Positions 1 through 7,760 are shown, counted from the stretch's first letter. The stretch is DNA of 64,000 nucleotides from Roseburia sp. (GCA_019411365.1 DXQT01000012.1:1-64000); one strand, 5' to 3'. The notes: generated by a model from the letters alone, not told the origin. Program-made: numbers and translations.

Positions 1-104
1 AAATATGCAGATTACGGAATGTAAATGGGAATCAGATGCAGACTGGCGTGATTGATGACATGATTTCTAAAGATAAATCTCATATGAGAATCATTATCAG
101 TTAA
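1..104 (+). CDS. 3' end of a gene entering from the left edge (unidentified)
   Basis: One plus-strand frame is open from the window edge (first full codon at base 3) to a TAA at 102-104, about 33 residues. The tail reads ...IDDMISKDKSHMRIIIS. I do not recognise the family. A strong hairpin follows at 132-164, which fits the end of a transcription unit. It may be chance open frame in a short edge segment. Confidence 0.25.
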   Translation, partial: ICRLRNVNGNQMQTGVIDDMISKDKSHMRIIIS

Positions 105-131
105 ATTGAATAATAAATATAAGCCAAAAAT

Positions 132-170
132 AATCCCCGAAAAATTTTAGAATTTTTGGGGATTATTTAA
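132..170 (-). terminator. Rho-independent terminator, probably bidirectional
   Basis: A 14-15 bp near-perfect stem (AATCCCC... with ...GGGGATT) encloses a TTAG loop. Read on the minus strand it is followed by a run of T. It lies just past the stop of the small minus-strand gene at 173 and also past the plus-strand fragment ending at 104. Confidence 0.7.
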
Positions 171-172
171 CA

Positions 173-409
173 TTATAAATAAAGAGTGTCCTCTGCATCC
201 ACCCATATTTGCATCGTTCCATCAAGATATAATTTTGCATATTCAAGTGGTTCATCAATGGCAAGTGCGTTTAATGAACAGACTGATCCGGGTGTGGTTT
301 ATAAATCCTTCTCAGCTTCCCAACAGTCAATACGGAGCATATAGCCAGCACTGGTATACACATCAATGCTGTTGCGTTGTGGATTGTATTCTGCAAATAT
401 TGTTCTCAT
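173..409 (-). pseudogene. Small conserved Firmicutes protein (DUF6061-like), split by an in-frame stop
   Basis: The minus-strand frame from ATG at 409 to TAA at 173 is a single frame of 79 codons including the stop. It is interrupted only by TAA at 299-301, after 36 codons. The two halves read naturally as one short protein: the start contains YNPQRNSIDVYTSAGYMLRI and the second half contains ALAIDEPLEYAKLYLDG and ends DAEDTLYL. From memory this resembles the small DUF6061-type family; no function is known to me. A terminator follows. The stop could be a real nonsense mutation or a base error, because the frame is otherwise undamaged. Confidence 0.55.
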
Positions 410-947
410 CGTAACTTATCTCTTCTTATCGTTGAATCAATTATTCGTTACAAAAATCAGAAGCATTTCAATCAGTTCACCATGTCACATTTATTTTGTG
501 TTATAATGTGTTATATAATTTTCTTGCCCTTATCAGAGTTCGTAAATTCATATGGGAAGATATAACATAAGGGAAAGCTCACATACGATAAACTTAGTGT
601 TTTCAAGGGTTTGAGAGATATTTGATAACAAAATATAATAGTTATTAAATCCCTTGGAATAGATAAAATCTCAATTCAAGTTTGCCAGATTCATATCTAA
701 CAGGTAGAACAGATTTTTTTATAGATAAGATGATGCTGGGGCGAATAAAGTTTTTTATCGTTCTATCATTGATAGTACCTTGAAAAATTGCACAAAGATC
801 GGACTTTTTTTGTGACTTTGGGAGAAAATCAGAAAATCTTAGTATGCCTGTTAATTTAAAAAATTCTGAATAATAACTTCCTCTGTAAGTCCAAGTGTAC
901 GAAGTTTCAGATGCTGTTCATCTATAATGGCTTACCGCCAATGTTTG
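410..947. other. Gene-poor stretch, no intact gene
   Basis: AT-rich, with frequent stops in all frames. I see no convincing gene. The right part (784-855) is half of a repeat that also occurs in the thiT leader. Between 855 and 947 a short minus-strand open stretch has a protein-like look (...IDEQHLKLRTLGLTEE...) but is only about 26 codons long and runs into the repeat; it may be a gene relic. Confidence 0.4.
784..855. repeat. Partial copy of the MITE-like repeat found at 7945-8270
   Basis: This segment matches about 72 bases of the left arm of the element at 7945-8270 with only a few differences. Shared blocks include TTGCACAAAG, TGTGACTTTGGGAGAAAAT and TCTTAGTATGCCTGTTAAT. No matching right arm is present nearby, so this is a half element. 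Confidence 0.7.
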
Positions 948-1355
948 TTAGTGATTTCCCGCACAGCCATGCTTGTCCTCGCCACAATGATGCTCTCCGC
1001 ATGAATGACCATCCTCATGATCGTGGTGTGTACAGTGAACATCCGGATTGTATGCCAGCTTGCCTTCAAGATATGCTTTTACAGCTTCGTCTGCATCACC
1101 TGATACTCCACCGAACAGTTTTATTCCCGCAGCAGCAAGTGCAGCCTGTGCTCCTCCACCGATGCCACCACAGATCAGAACATCTATATCTGTTGAATTA
1201 AGAAATCCTGCAAGTGCACCATGTCCCTGTCCGTTTGTGTCCACAACCTGTGTGTTAACAATTTTGTTGTCCTCAAGATCGTACACTTTAAACTGCTCTG
1301 TGTGTCCGAAATGCTGAAAAATCTGTCCGTTTTCGTATGTCACTGCTATTCTCAT
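948..1355 (-). CDS. NifX/NifB-family protein (dinitrogenase iron-molybdenum cofactor domain) with His/Cys-rich tail
   Basis: A 135-residue protein. Residues 1-100 match the small NifX/NifB/VnfX-type fold: the MRIAVTYENGQIFQHFGHTE start and a GGIGGGAQAALAAAGIKLF loop. Family members bind iron-sulfur or metal clusters; stand-alone copies in non-fixing anaerobes have no firm role. The last 30 residues hold about nine His and four Cys, so metal binding is likely. The ATG at 1355 has a GGAGAC ribosome site eight bases upstream. No nif genes lie nearby, so nitrogen fixation is not implied. A broken HxlR regulator gene lies just upstream on the same strand and may once have controlled it. Confidence 0.85.
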   Translation of the reverse strand: MRIAVTYENGQIFQHFGHTEQFKVYDLEDNKIVNTQVVDTNGQGHGALAGFLNSTDIDVLICGGIGGGAQAALAAAGIKLFGGVSGDADEAVKAYLEGKLAYNPDVHCTHHDHEDGHSCGEHHCGEDKHGCAGNH

Positions 1356-1418
1356 TTTATCCTGTCTCCTTTATGATTTCTGTTTTACTGCTTGTTATTA
1401 TAGTTACATATCACAATC

Positions 1419-1794
1419 CTATCTGTGATAGTCACATTTCTGGCACTGTTTCATCTCATTTTCCACATCTTCCTTATAGAAAATATCTGACCACCGGCAG
1501 ATACTCTGCAATATCGGAACAACCGAATTTCCTTTTCCTGTAAGTGAATACTCAACTCTCGGCGGTATCTCATCATATGATTTCCGGTCAACAATACCAT
1601 CGGCTATGAGATCTTTTAACGTTGCTGCTAAAACTGCGTCTGTGATGTTATACATTTCTTTCCGTATCTCGCTGTAACGCAGTTTTTTGCTGGCGGAAAG
1701 CACACATATAATACGCGATTTCCATTTGCCACCAAAGACCGTATTCAAGCGGGCAACGGATATCAGCCTCTAATTTTTTTCTGTATTCTGCCAT
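1419..1794 (-). pseudogene. HxlR-family winged-helix regulator, frameshifted near codon 18
   Basis: From 1748 down, the frame encodes most of an HxlR/MarR-like DNA-binding protein, with GGKWKSRIICVL near the start, the recognition helix region and PRVEYSLTGKG. It has no ATG there, only a TTG. The missing start lies in another frame: ATG at 1794 reads MAEYRKKLEADIRCPLEY, the usual HxlR N-terminus with its conserved CP(V/L)EY, then shifts out of frame. Only 16 bases separate CP from GGKWK, where the family usually has about 24, so a short deletion near 1743-1750 is likely. Otherwise the frame is intact, so the lesion is recent or a sequencing error. Confidence 0.7.
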
Positions 1795-2071
1795 AAAAAA
1801 CACCATTTTTCACACTAATCACCTTCAGGTTTTTGGTAACTGCTCAAAATCTCTGAGCCAATTACATATATTATAACCTGAAAGTAATCTTTTTTGAAGT
1901 AACTATGAAATTTATTAGCAGGTTTTAAATTTCTTTTTTATTATCTGCTCCCGTTGTTGTTAAATGAAAACCAACCCATTGCGCATTTCCCCTGCCTGTG
2001 ATACCATAATGAGCAAATTTGCCATCATTTTTTTATCCAGCACAAAAGACTTTTGCAGGAAGGAATCCCCT

Positions 2072-3070
2072 ATGAAAAAGCACAAAAGCATTACCATCCT
2101 TCTGATGTGTATGTTACTTCTCGTGTCTGTCTGCGCAGGCATTTTATTTGGAAGCGTGAATATTGCATTCAAAGATATCTTAAATTGTCTGACCGGGGCA
2201 GACCGCAGTTCTACTTCTTATATTTTAATCACTACCGTGCGCATTCCACGCGTGCTCGGCGGACTTTTTGCCGGGATCGGGCTGTCCTGTTCGGGTGTGA
2301 TCTTACAGGGCGTAATGAACAATTCGCTGGCAAGCCCAAGCACGATCGGTGTCAATTCCGGCTCCGGTTTTGCGGTCATGCTCGCCATGATCTTTTTCCC
2401 GGCAAACTCATTTACACTTCCGGTCTTTGCGTTTTGCGGCGCCCTGATCACCACACTGCTGATCTTTTTTCTGGCTGCGCTCTCAGACAGTTCAAGGACT
2501 ACGATCATTCTTGCCGGAATTACAGTCTCAAGTTTTTTAAGTGCAGGCATCAATACGATCAAACTTTTAAATACGGATATCACGGTGAATCTGACGTCTT
2601 TTCTGATCGGTTCCCTCTCCGGGCTTACCCTAAGCAGGCTGATCCTGCCGTGCCTCTGTATTGCTATTGCATTCTTTGTTTCCTTGTTTCTCGCACAGCC
2701 GTTAAATATGCTCGGACTTGGGGATGACATCGCGCGCTCCCTCGGACTGCGCGTTTCACTCACCCGCTTTTTGCTTCTGTCCCTCGCAAGCATCCTTGCC
2801 GGATGTGTCGTCAGTTTCGCCGGTCTGCTCGGCTTTATCGGACTGATCATCCCGCATATCTGCAGGCGGCTTTTTGGCAATGATGCACGTTTTCTTTTGC
2901 CGTGCTCCGCACTTTTGGGCGGCAGTTTTGTACTGTTATGTGACCTGCTCGGACGAATACTCTTCTCTCCGTTTGAGCTGCCCGCCGGGATTATCATGTC
3001 GTTCGTCGGCGGACCGTTTTTCCTGTATCTGTTACTGAAAAAGAAAGGAGGGCGCAGAGTCCATGCTTGA
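2072..3070 (+). CDS. FecCD-family ABC transporter permease (iron-chelate/heme/cobalamin type)
   Basis: A 332-residue, strongly hydrophobic protein with 8-10 predicted membrane spans. It carries the FecCD hallmarks QGVMNNSLASPSTIGV, the cytoplasmic coupling loop DDIARSLGL and GLLGFIGLIIPHICRRLFG. Members pair as dimers and import ferric siderophores, heme or corrinoids. I start it at ATG 2072, preceded by AGGAAGG; the in-frame ATG at 1964 adds a non-hydrophobic stretch lacking a ribosome site. It overlaps the ATPase gene by 8 bases. No binding protein follows; a candidate lies at 6515-7600 on the other strand. Confidence 0.9.
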   Translation: MKKHKSITILLMCMLLLVSVCAGILFGSVNIAFKDILNCLTGADRSSTSYILITTVRIPRVLGGLFAGIGLSCSGVILQGVMNNSLASPSTIGVNSGSGFAVMLAMIFFPANSFTLPVFAFCGALITTLLIFFLAALSDSSRTTIILAGITVSSFLSAGINTIKLLNTDITVNLTSFLIGSLSGLTLSRLILPCLCIAIAFFVSLFLAQPLNMLGLGDDIARSLGLRVSLTRFLLLSLASILAGCVVSFAGLLGFIGLIIPHICRRLFGNDARFLLPCSALLGGSFVLLCDLLGRILFSPFELPAGIIMSFVGGPFFLYLLLKKKGGRRVHA

Positions 3071-3893
3071 ATTTCGCAATGTTTCCGTTTCCTGTCAGCA
3101 CATGCCGATCTTAAACGACATCTCATTAACTTTCCGTGACGGGGAGATCACCACGATCCTTGGCCCGAACGGCTGCGGCAAGACTACCCTGGTCCAGTGC
3201 TTAAACGGTGCTTCCACGGTGACCGCCGGACAGATATTCTTAAACGGGCAGGATTTTCTTAAAATTTCCCCGAAAGAACGTGCCCGGGAAATTTCCCTGC
3301 TCCCACAGGTCCGCACGATCATTCCTGCTATTCCGGTTAAAATGCTTGTGGAACACGGGCGCTTTCCTTATCTTGGATTTTCCCGCCGGAAATCAAAGGA
3401 GGACACTGAAATTGTAAACCGTGCCATGGAATTTACCCACATCAGCCAGTATGCCGACCAGTATGTCGACACGCTCTCCGGCGGTATCAGACAGCGCGTG
3501 TTTTTTGCCATGGTGTTAGCGCAGGATTGTGATTACATCGTGTTGGACGAGCCGACCACCTATCTCGACCTGACCGGGCAGCGCGAATTTTACGCCATGA
3601 TAAAGGAATTAAAAAAACAGGGAAAAACGATTATTCTGATCTTACATGATCTGAGTCAGGCGGTGCGCATCTCAGATACGCTGGTTGTCATGAACCGCGC
3701 CGGTTCCAGATCTCTTGATGAAGCAGCGCATGCCGGTACAGACTCTGATGTTAAAGCAACTGATTTTCCCGGCAGCATCGCCATGGTTGGCACGCCCCAG
3801 GAGTGTCTGCAGTCGCATGTGATCGAGGATGTGTTTCAGACAAGCTGGAAAAGGTTTACGGATGAAGATGGGGAGTATTACTTTTTTGAGTAA
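3063..3893 (+). CDS. ABC transporter ATPase, FecE/BtuD-type
   Basis: A 276-residue nucleotide-binding subunit that would energise the FecCD permease encoded just upstream. Walker A is GPNGCGKTT (about residues 34-42), the signature is LSGGIRQR (the usual Q after LSGG is I, a common variant in this group), Walker B is YIVLDEPTTYLD and the switch His is in ILHDLSQ. Start at ATG 3063 after GGAGGGC, overlapping the permease stop. A 20-25 residue insertion (about 220-245) in the C-terminal part is longer than in typical FecE proteins. A terminator overlaps its last codons. Confidence 0.9.
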   Translation: MLEFRNVSVSCQHMPILNDISLTFRDGEITTILGPNGCGKTTLVQCLNGASTVTAGQIFLNGQDFLKISPKERAREISLLPQVRTIIPAIPVKMLVEHGRFPYLGFSRRKSKEDTEIVNRAMEFTHISQYADQYVDTLSGGIRQRVFFAMVLAQDCDYIVLDEPTTYLDLTGQREFYAMIKELKKQGKTIILILHDLSQAVRISDTLVVMNRAGSRSLDEAAHAGTDSDVKATDFPGSIAMVGTPQECLQSHVIEDVFQTSWKRFTDEDGEYYFFE

Positions 3894-3905
3894 TACTCTT
3901 TTTTG
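3873..3905 (+). terminator. Rho-independent terminator overlapping the ATPase stop codon
   Basis: The inverted repeat GAGTATTAC/GTAATACTC has an 8-base loop and is followed by six T. The stem begins inside the last codons of the ATPase gene and includes its TAA, ending the permease-ATPase transcript. Confidence 0.85.
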
Positions 3906-3917
3906 TATGAATTTTTC

Positions 3918-3946
3918 TTGACATATGGATTAAAATGATGTATTTT
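3918..3946 (+). promoter_or_regulatory. Sigma-A type promoter for the glutathione peroxidase remnant
   Basis: TTGACA at 3918-3923 and TATTTT at 3941-3946 are separated by 17 bases. They lie about 70 bases before the ATG at 4014. Confidence 0.5.
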
Positions 3947-4013
3947 TATTTTGCATTTAATTGTGTGCAATTTAATTGTTCTAAATCTTTTATTTTGAAA
4001 GGAAACTTTTACT

Positions 4014-4394
4014 ATGAATTTTTATGATTATGAAGCAGAGGATGCAGGATTTGAGATTCTTGATTTCCCATGTAATCAGTTTGGAAACCAGGCACCGGGA
4101 ACAACCGAGGAGATCGCATCTTTCTGCGACGCAAAATTTGGAATTACCTTTAAACTTTTTTCCAAAATTGAGGTAAATGGAGAAAATACGCATCCGCTGT
4201 ACAAATATCTGAAAGAACAAAAAGGTTTCGGAGGATTTGATCCAAACCACCCTCTCACCCCGCTGCTCGAAAGCGGATTATACCGCACCCAGCCGGATTT
4301 CCGTAACACCCCTGATATCAAGTGGAACTTTACGAAGTTTCTGATCGACCGGGATGGAAATGTGGTAGAACGGTTTGAGCCTACCACCTTTTAG
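4014..4394 (+). pseudogene. Glutathione peroxidase family gene with active site deleted and C-terminus cut
   Basis: The 126-residue frame keeps the family start MNFYDYEA, then jumps directly to EDAGFEILDFPCNQFGNQ. About 40 residues are missing, including the block with the peroxidatic Cys/Sec (normally ...NTA.xCGFT...). The later conserved parts remain, including the NQFGNQ Gln and the WNFTKFLIDRDG motif with its Trp and Asn. The protein stops at EPTTF, about 15-20 residues before the usual end, exactly where antisense remains of a HEPN gene begin. The ribosome site (AAAGGAAA) and promoter are still present. It could be made as a folded fragment but cannot be a normal peroxidase. Family intact lengths are about 158-183. 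Confidence 0.8.
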
Positions 4395-4762
4395 CATTTC
4401 CATCCATGTATCATCTGAAATCAATTCTGCTTTATAGGATGTTTTGAGCACTTCACGCGGCGAACCCGCAATAAACCCGTCATTGCATAATATTCTACCA
4501 GTATATCCTTCATAACTTTCCATGCCAGATCAAATGTGATGCTAAATTTTGCACTGGTTCCACTCAATACAAAAGAATCCGAAAGATCCCTCTGTTTTGC
4601 TTCTGCAAGTGCATCAAAATCCTTCACACCGGACACGGCAACATCAATGTCACTTCTCTCCAGTGCTGTTCCTTTCGCTCTAGAGCCAAATAAGATCACC
4701 TCCACCGCCGAAAAATGTCTGCAAAGTTCTGCAACCGCCTGTATCACTTCTTCTGCCCTCAC
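4395..4762 (-). pseudogene. Decayed MNT nucleotidyltransferase / HEPN-like (HI0074) pair, fused by deletion and frameshifted
   Basis: From ATG 4762 the protein begins as a minimal nucleotidyltransferase with the motif GSRAKGTALERSDIDVAV. After about 60 residues it switches to the partner family: SDSFVLSG...FDLAWKVMKDIL is the HI0074-like nucleotidyltransferase-substrate-binding (HEPN-fold) sequence. A one-base shift near 4460 then moves the match to another frame (GFIAGSPREVLKTSYKAEL, then DDTWMEMLK), which ends at about 4396 against the cut end of the glutathione peroxidase. MNT/HEPN pairs are known toxin-antitoxin modules in which MNT AMPylates HEPN. Here the MNT C-half and HEPN N-part are gone, so neither should work. 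Confidence 0.75.
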
Positions 4763-4860
4763 AAATACTACCTGCCTTTTTCACATATTGAAATCATTTT
4801 AGCAGACGTTGTCGGCAATAGCAACGATTGCCTTTGACGTGTATTTATGTTTTAATATGA

Positions 4861-5046
4861 ACACTTAAAGATTTTTCGCCAGCAGAACGGAGCGTACAGG
4901 TCTTTATTGACAGTTATTTTCTGAATGAAACAGGTCTGATCAGTGTGCATCCAAATGAAAATACGGCTACCGTATTGTTAAAAACAAAAGATTTGTTACA
5001 GATCATAAAAGAACACGGAAACGCCGTTGATGTTATTTCCATCTAA
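4861..5046 (+). pseudogene. C-terminal fragment of a YbaK/ProX-type prolyl-tRNA deacylase
   Basis: An open frame of 61 codons with no start codon reads ...SPAERSVQVFID, then ISVHPNENTATVLLKTKDLL and ends NAVDVISI. This is the conserved last third of YbaK/ProX trans-editing proteins, which remove mischarged amino acids from tRNA-Pro; the VHPNENTATV strand is diagnostic. The N-terminal two thirds are absent upstream, where a stop lies directly before 4861. It is the third broken gene in a row (4014-5046). Confidence 0.7.
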
Positions 5047-5060
5047 TCAGATAATATACA

Positions 5061-5123
5061 AAGAGGAAGCACACTCTGCTTTAAACGTGATCCATTCACT
5101 GCAGCATGCTTCCTCTTTTTTTT
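5061..5123 (-). terminator. Bidirectional terminator between YbaK remnant and cysG
   Basis: AAGAGGAAGCA at 5061-5071 pairs with TGCTTCCTCTT at 5107-5117, followed on the plus strand by a long T run and flanked on the minus strand by an A/T-rich tail. The loop is about 35 bases. Confidence 0.7.
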
Positions 5124-5125
5124 AA

Positions 5126-6502
5126 TTACAACTCCATCTCTGCCGTCTCCCCGATCACAATGACCGCCGGGGACTGCATTCCGGATTCTTTTACTTTTTC
5201 TGCAATATCCAAAAGTGTTCCACGCACACTTACCGTTTTTCCATCAAAATTTCCCTGCACCACTGCTGCCGGTGTTTCCGGAGATTTTCCATACTCCATC
5301 AGCCGTCCGGCCAGTTTTGAAAGCTGGTGCATTCCCATCAGAAATACAAGCGTGCCCTCCACTGCCACAAGTTCTTTTAGTCCTTCCGGCAGACTGTCCG
5401 CAGTGCCTTTCGTATGTGCCGTCACCACATGAAAACTGCGGCTTTTTCCACGGTGTGTTACCGGGATTCCTGCTGCCGCCGGAACCGCAATGGCAGATGT
5501 GATTCCCGGCACTTCTGTCACCGGGATTCCTTTCGCCTTTAACGCTTCCATTTCCTCACTGCCTCTGCCGAAAACAAACGGATCTCCGCCTTTTAAGCGC
5601 ACCACGCGTTTGCCTTTCTTCGCATGTTCGATCAGGATCGCATTGATTTCTTCCTGTTCCCTGCTATGTACACCGATCCGTTTCCCGACATAAATTTTTT
5701 CACAGCTCTCCGAAGCGTGATCTAACAGACGCGCATCGATCAGATCGTCATAGACAAGCACCTCGGCTCTCCGTATTGCATTTAAACCGCGCAGTGTGAT
5801 CAGGTCATATGCACCGCAGCCCGCACCGACGAGCGTTACCACGCCTGTACTGACGATTTTCCCTAATCCAGTCTGTTCCGCACTCTGGCAATAATCTCTG
5901 ATCCGCTGCCTCGTCTCTTCCTCATCCGGCACGCGGTTTTCATCCATGCAAAGCTGTGCTGTCTCTTTCAAAAATCTGGCTCTGATCCTGTCATCTGCAA
6001 TCATTTTTTTTGCAGGTTCCCGGATTGATTCTAAATAATCAAGAATCTCTTCCATCTGATTTGGAAGTTCCCTCGCCATGCGGCTTCTTAATTCTGCCGC
6101 GATCTGCGGACTGGCTCCTGCGGTGGAGATTCCCGCGGTCAGTTTTCCTTCTTTCACAAGAGACGGAAATAGAAAACCGCAGTAATCTTTGTCATCCACC
6201 ACATTGACTAAAATTCCTTTTTCCTGACACAGTGCGCTGATCCTGTGGTTTAATTCCCTATCATCGGTTGCCGCAATGACAAATGCACAGCCCTCGATAT
6301 CCTCCGGCACAAAGGGACGCTCCTCGCACATAAATGCCGGATCCTGTTTTAATTTGTCCATAATATCCGGTGCTATTATGGTAATCTTTGCACCGAACGG
6401 CTTCACCTTTTCTGCCTTGTGTGCTGCAATCCTGCCGCCACCCACGATCAGGCCTTTTTTATTTTCTATATCAATAAAAAACGGAAAATATGCCATTTTC
6501 AA
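5126..6502 (-). CDS. cysG: Siroheme synthase: precorrin-2 dehydrogenase/ferrochelatase fused to uroporphyrinogen-III C-methyltransferase
   Basis: A 458-residue protein, the usual size of CysG. Residues 1-150 form the NAD-dependent dehydrogenase/chelatase half with the nucleotide loop GGGRIAAHKAEKV; the middle linker follows. From about 215 the SAM-dependent methyltransferase half shows VTLVGAGCGAYDLITLRGL and the signature VVRLKGGDPFVFGRG. The usual GAGPG loop reads GAGCG, a Pro-to-Cys change. Together the activities convert uroporphyrinogen III to siroheme, for sulfite/nitrite reductases or as an entry to corrinoids. The TTG at 6502 has AAAGG six bases upstream; the ATG at 6496 is an alternative only two codons later. 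It follows the binding-protein gene by 12 bases, so the two are co-transcribed. Confidence 0.92.
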   Translation of the reverse strand: MKMAYFPFFIDIENKKGLIVGGGRIAAHKAEKVKPFGAKITIIAPDIMDKLKQDPAFMCEERPFVPEDIEGCAFVIAATDDRELNHRISALCQEKGILVNVVDDKDYCGFLFPSLVKEGKLTAGISTAGASPQIAAELRSRMARELPNQMEEILDYLESIREPAKKMIADDRIRARFLKETAQLCMDENRVPDEEETRQRIRDYCQSAEQTGLGKIVSTGVVTLVGAGCGAYDLITLRGLNAIRRAEVLVYDDLIDARLLDHASESCEKIYVGKRIGVHSREQEEINAILIEHAKKGKRVVRLKGGDPFVFGRGSEEMEALKAKGIPVTEVPGITSAIAVPAAAGIPVTHRGKSRSFHVVTAHTKGTADSLPEGLKELVAVEGTLVFLMGMHQLSKLAGRLMEYGKSPETPAAVVQGNFDGKTVSVRGTLLDIAEKVKESGMQSPAVIVIGETAEMEL

Positions 6503-6514
6503 ACCAAACCTTTC

Positions 6515-7600
6515 TCACTCCGCCTCCGGGTACAGAATATCTGCCAGCTGCTTATAAGCCTCTCCCCATTTTGCATTCGGTTTTAAGTTGAATAAGCGCT
6601 TATCAAGGATATAATAATGATCATTTTTCACAGCGGTCAGGGATGCCCATGCCGGGTTTGATGTCAGAAGATCTTCCACATTTTTCATGGCGGCATCGCT
6701 GTCATTTCCCTGAATCGTCACAAAAATATACTGTGGATCAGCCGCAATGATCGCCTCCATGCTGAGGTCATCTAACAGGCTCTCGTCGCTGTCTGCGATA
6801 TTCACACATCCAAGGTCTGCCAACATTTCCCCGCAGACATTTCCGTCACTGCCCTTGGCCTTTACATTGCTTGATGCTGCCCGAAGGAATAATACAGTCG
6901 GATTACTGCCGTCCGCTCTCTGCTTCATTGCCTCTACTTCTTTCTGCACATCAAGACCATTTTTCTGATAGAGATCATCTCTGCCGGTAATCTGTGTACA
7001 GATGGAAAGCATATTTAAATAATCATCAAAATTTGTAACGTCAAAATAGGCAACGGTAATTCCTGCCTGTGTCAGTGTTTCCTCCATTGCAACGTCTGCA
7101 TCCGTATTTGCACTCGCGATCACAAAATCAGGCTCCGCTGCAATGAGCTGCTCGACATCCGGCTCCAAAATGCTGCCAAGATTTACCACACTCTCATCAA
7201 GGTCTAAACCAAGGCTCTCCCAGGAATCATTTGCTGCTGCAACAACATTTCCGCCTGCTAACATCCATACATCCGTAAAACTTCCGATCAGCGTTGCCAC
7301 ACGATCAGCAGATTTCACTGTCACCTCACGTCCGAGATCATCGGTAAAAGTATAACCCTGTGTCTGTGTTTCGGTATTTGTTTCCAATGTCTCAGTCCCG
7401 GCTTCTGATGATCCAGCGTCTACTTCCAGTGTCTCAGACAGTTCCATATCTGCTTTACTGTCTGTTTTCTGCTCAGCCACAGCCGGCACATTCCCTGCTG
7501 TTTCATCTGCGGAAGTCTCCTTTGCTCCCCCGCAGCCGACAGAAAGAAGCAGCGCTGCAAGCACGCCTGTCAGTGCCAGTTTCTGATAAATTTTTTTCAT
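6515..7600 (-). CDS. ABC transporter substrate-binding lipoprotein, FecB/BtuF/FhuD type
   Basis: A 361-residue surface protein. It has a signal peptide with lipobox LLLSVGCG (Cys near residue 23), a Glu/Thr/Ser-rich spacer to about 85, then the periplasmic-binding fold of pfam01497: FTDDLGREVTVKSADRVATL, LGSILEPDVEQLIAAEPDFVI and the closing WGEAYKQLADIL. Members capture siderophores, heme or corrinoids for FecCD permeases. The ATG at 7600 is chosen because GGAGG abuts the other ATG at 7609 with no spacing but lies nine bases from this one. It heads an operon with cysG; the matching permease and ATPase are at 2072-3893. A tetrapyrrole substrate is a reasonable guess only. Confidence 0.88.
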   Translation of the reverse strand: MKKIYQKLALTGVLAALLLSVGCGGAKETSADETAGNVPAVAEQKTDSKADMELSETLEVDAGSSEAGTETLETNTETQTQGYTFTDDLGREVTVKSADRVATLIGSFTDVWMLAGGNVVAAANDSWESLGLDLDESVVNLGSILEPDVEQLIAAEPDFVIASANTDADVAMEETLTQAGITVAYFDVTNFDDYLNMLSICTQITGRDDLYQKNGLDVQKEVEAMKQRADGSNPTVLFLRAASSNVKAKGSDGNVCGEMLADLGCVNIADSDESLLDDLSMEAIIAADPQYIFVTIQGNDSDAAMKNVEDLLTSNPAWASLTAVKNDHYYILDKRLFNLKPNAKWGEAYKQLADILYPEAE

Positions 7601-7638
7601 GTTTTTCATCCTCCGTAAGTTGTTTCTACATTTTTGAC

Positions 7639-7667
7639 ATTATATTTTTTGTTGCTTTTTTTGTCAA
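7639..7667 (-). promoter_or_regulatory. Consensus sigma-A promoter for the binding protein-cysG operon
   Basis: On the minus strand TTGACA (7667-7662) and TATAAT (7644-7639) are separated by 17 bases, a perfect match, about 40 bases before the start codon. Confidence 0.8.
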
Positions 7668-7710
7668 CTATACAGGTCTCGCAGAGGGATTAAAATTTCA
7701 AGGCATAAAT

Positions 7711-7739
7711 TTGACTTTTTCGTCATTAATTGCTATAGT
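7711..7739 (+). promoter_or_regulatory. Sigma-A promoter driving the TPP riboswitch
   Basis: TTGACT at 7711-7716 and TATAGT at 7734-7739 have a 17-base spacer. The riboswitch begins about 20 bases downstream. Confidence 0.75.
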
Positions 7740-7760
7740 GGGAAACGTTCCATACAAATG

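Noticed and set aside
377..565. A 62-residue hydrophobic frame
   Set aside because: No ribosome site, no family resemblance, and it begins inside the remnant gene on the other strand.
1964..2071. Upstream extension of the FecCD permease
   Set aside because: The added 36 residues are not a membrane segment and there is no ribosome site before 1964, while AGGAAGG precedes ATG 2072.
1760..2071. Possible cobalamin riboswitch before the FecCD permease
   Set aside because: I looked for the B12-box core and found none.
2218..3126. A 302-residue minus-strand frame across the FecCD permease gene
   Set aside because: Antisense to a clear permease; Arg- and Ser-rich composition with no family match and no ribosome site.
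7740..7755. cre-like sequence (GGAAACGTTCC) before the TPP riboswitch
   Set aside because: The spacing of the conserved TG and CA is off by one base from the CcpA consensus, and it lies inside the transcribed leader start.
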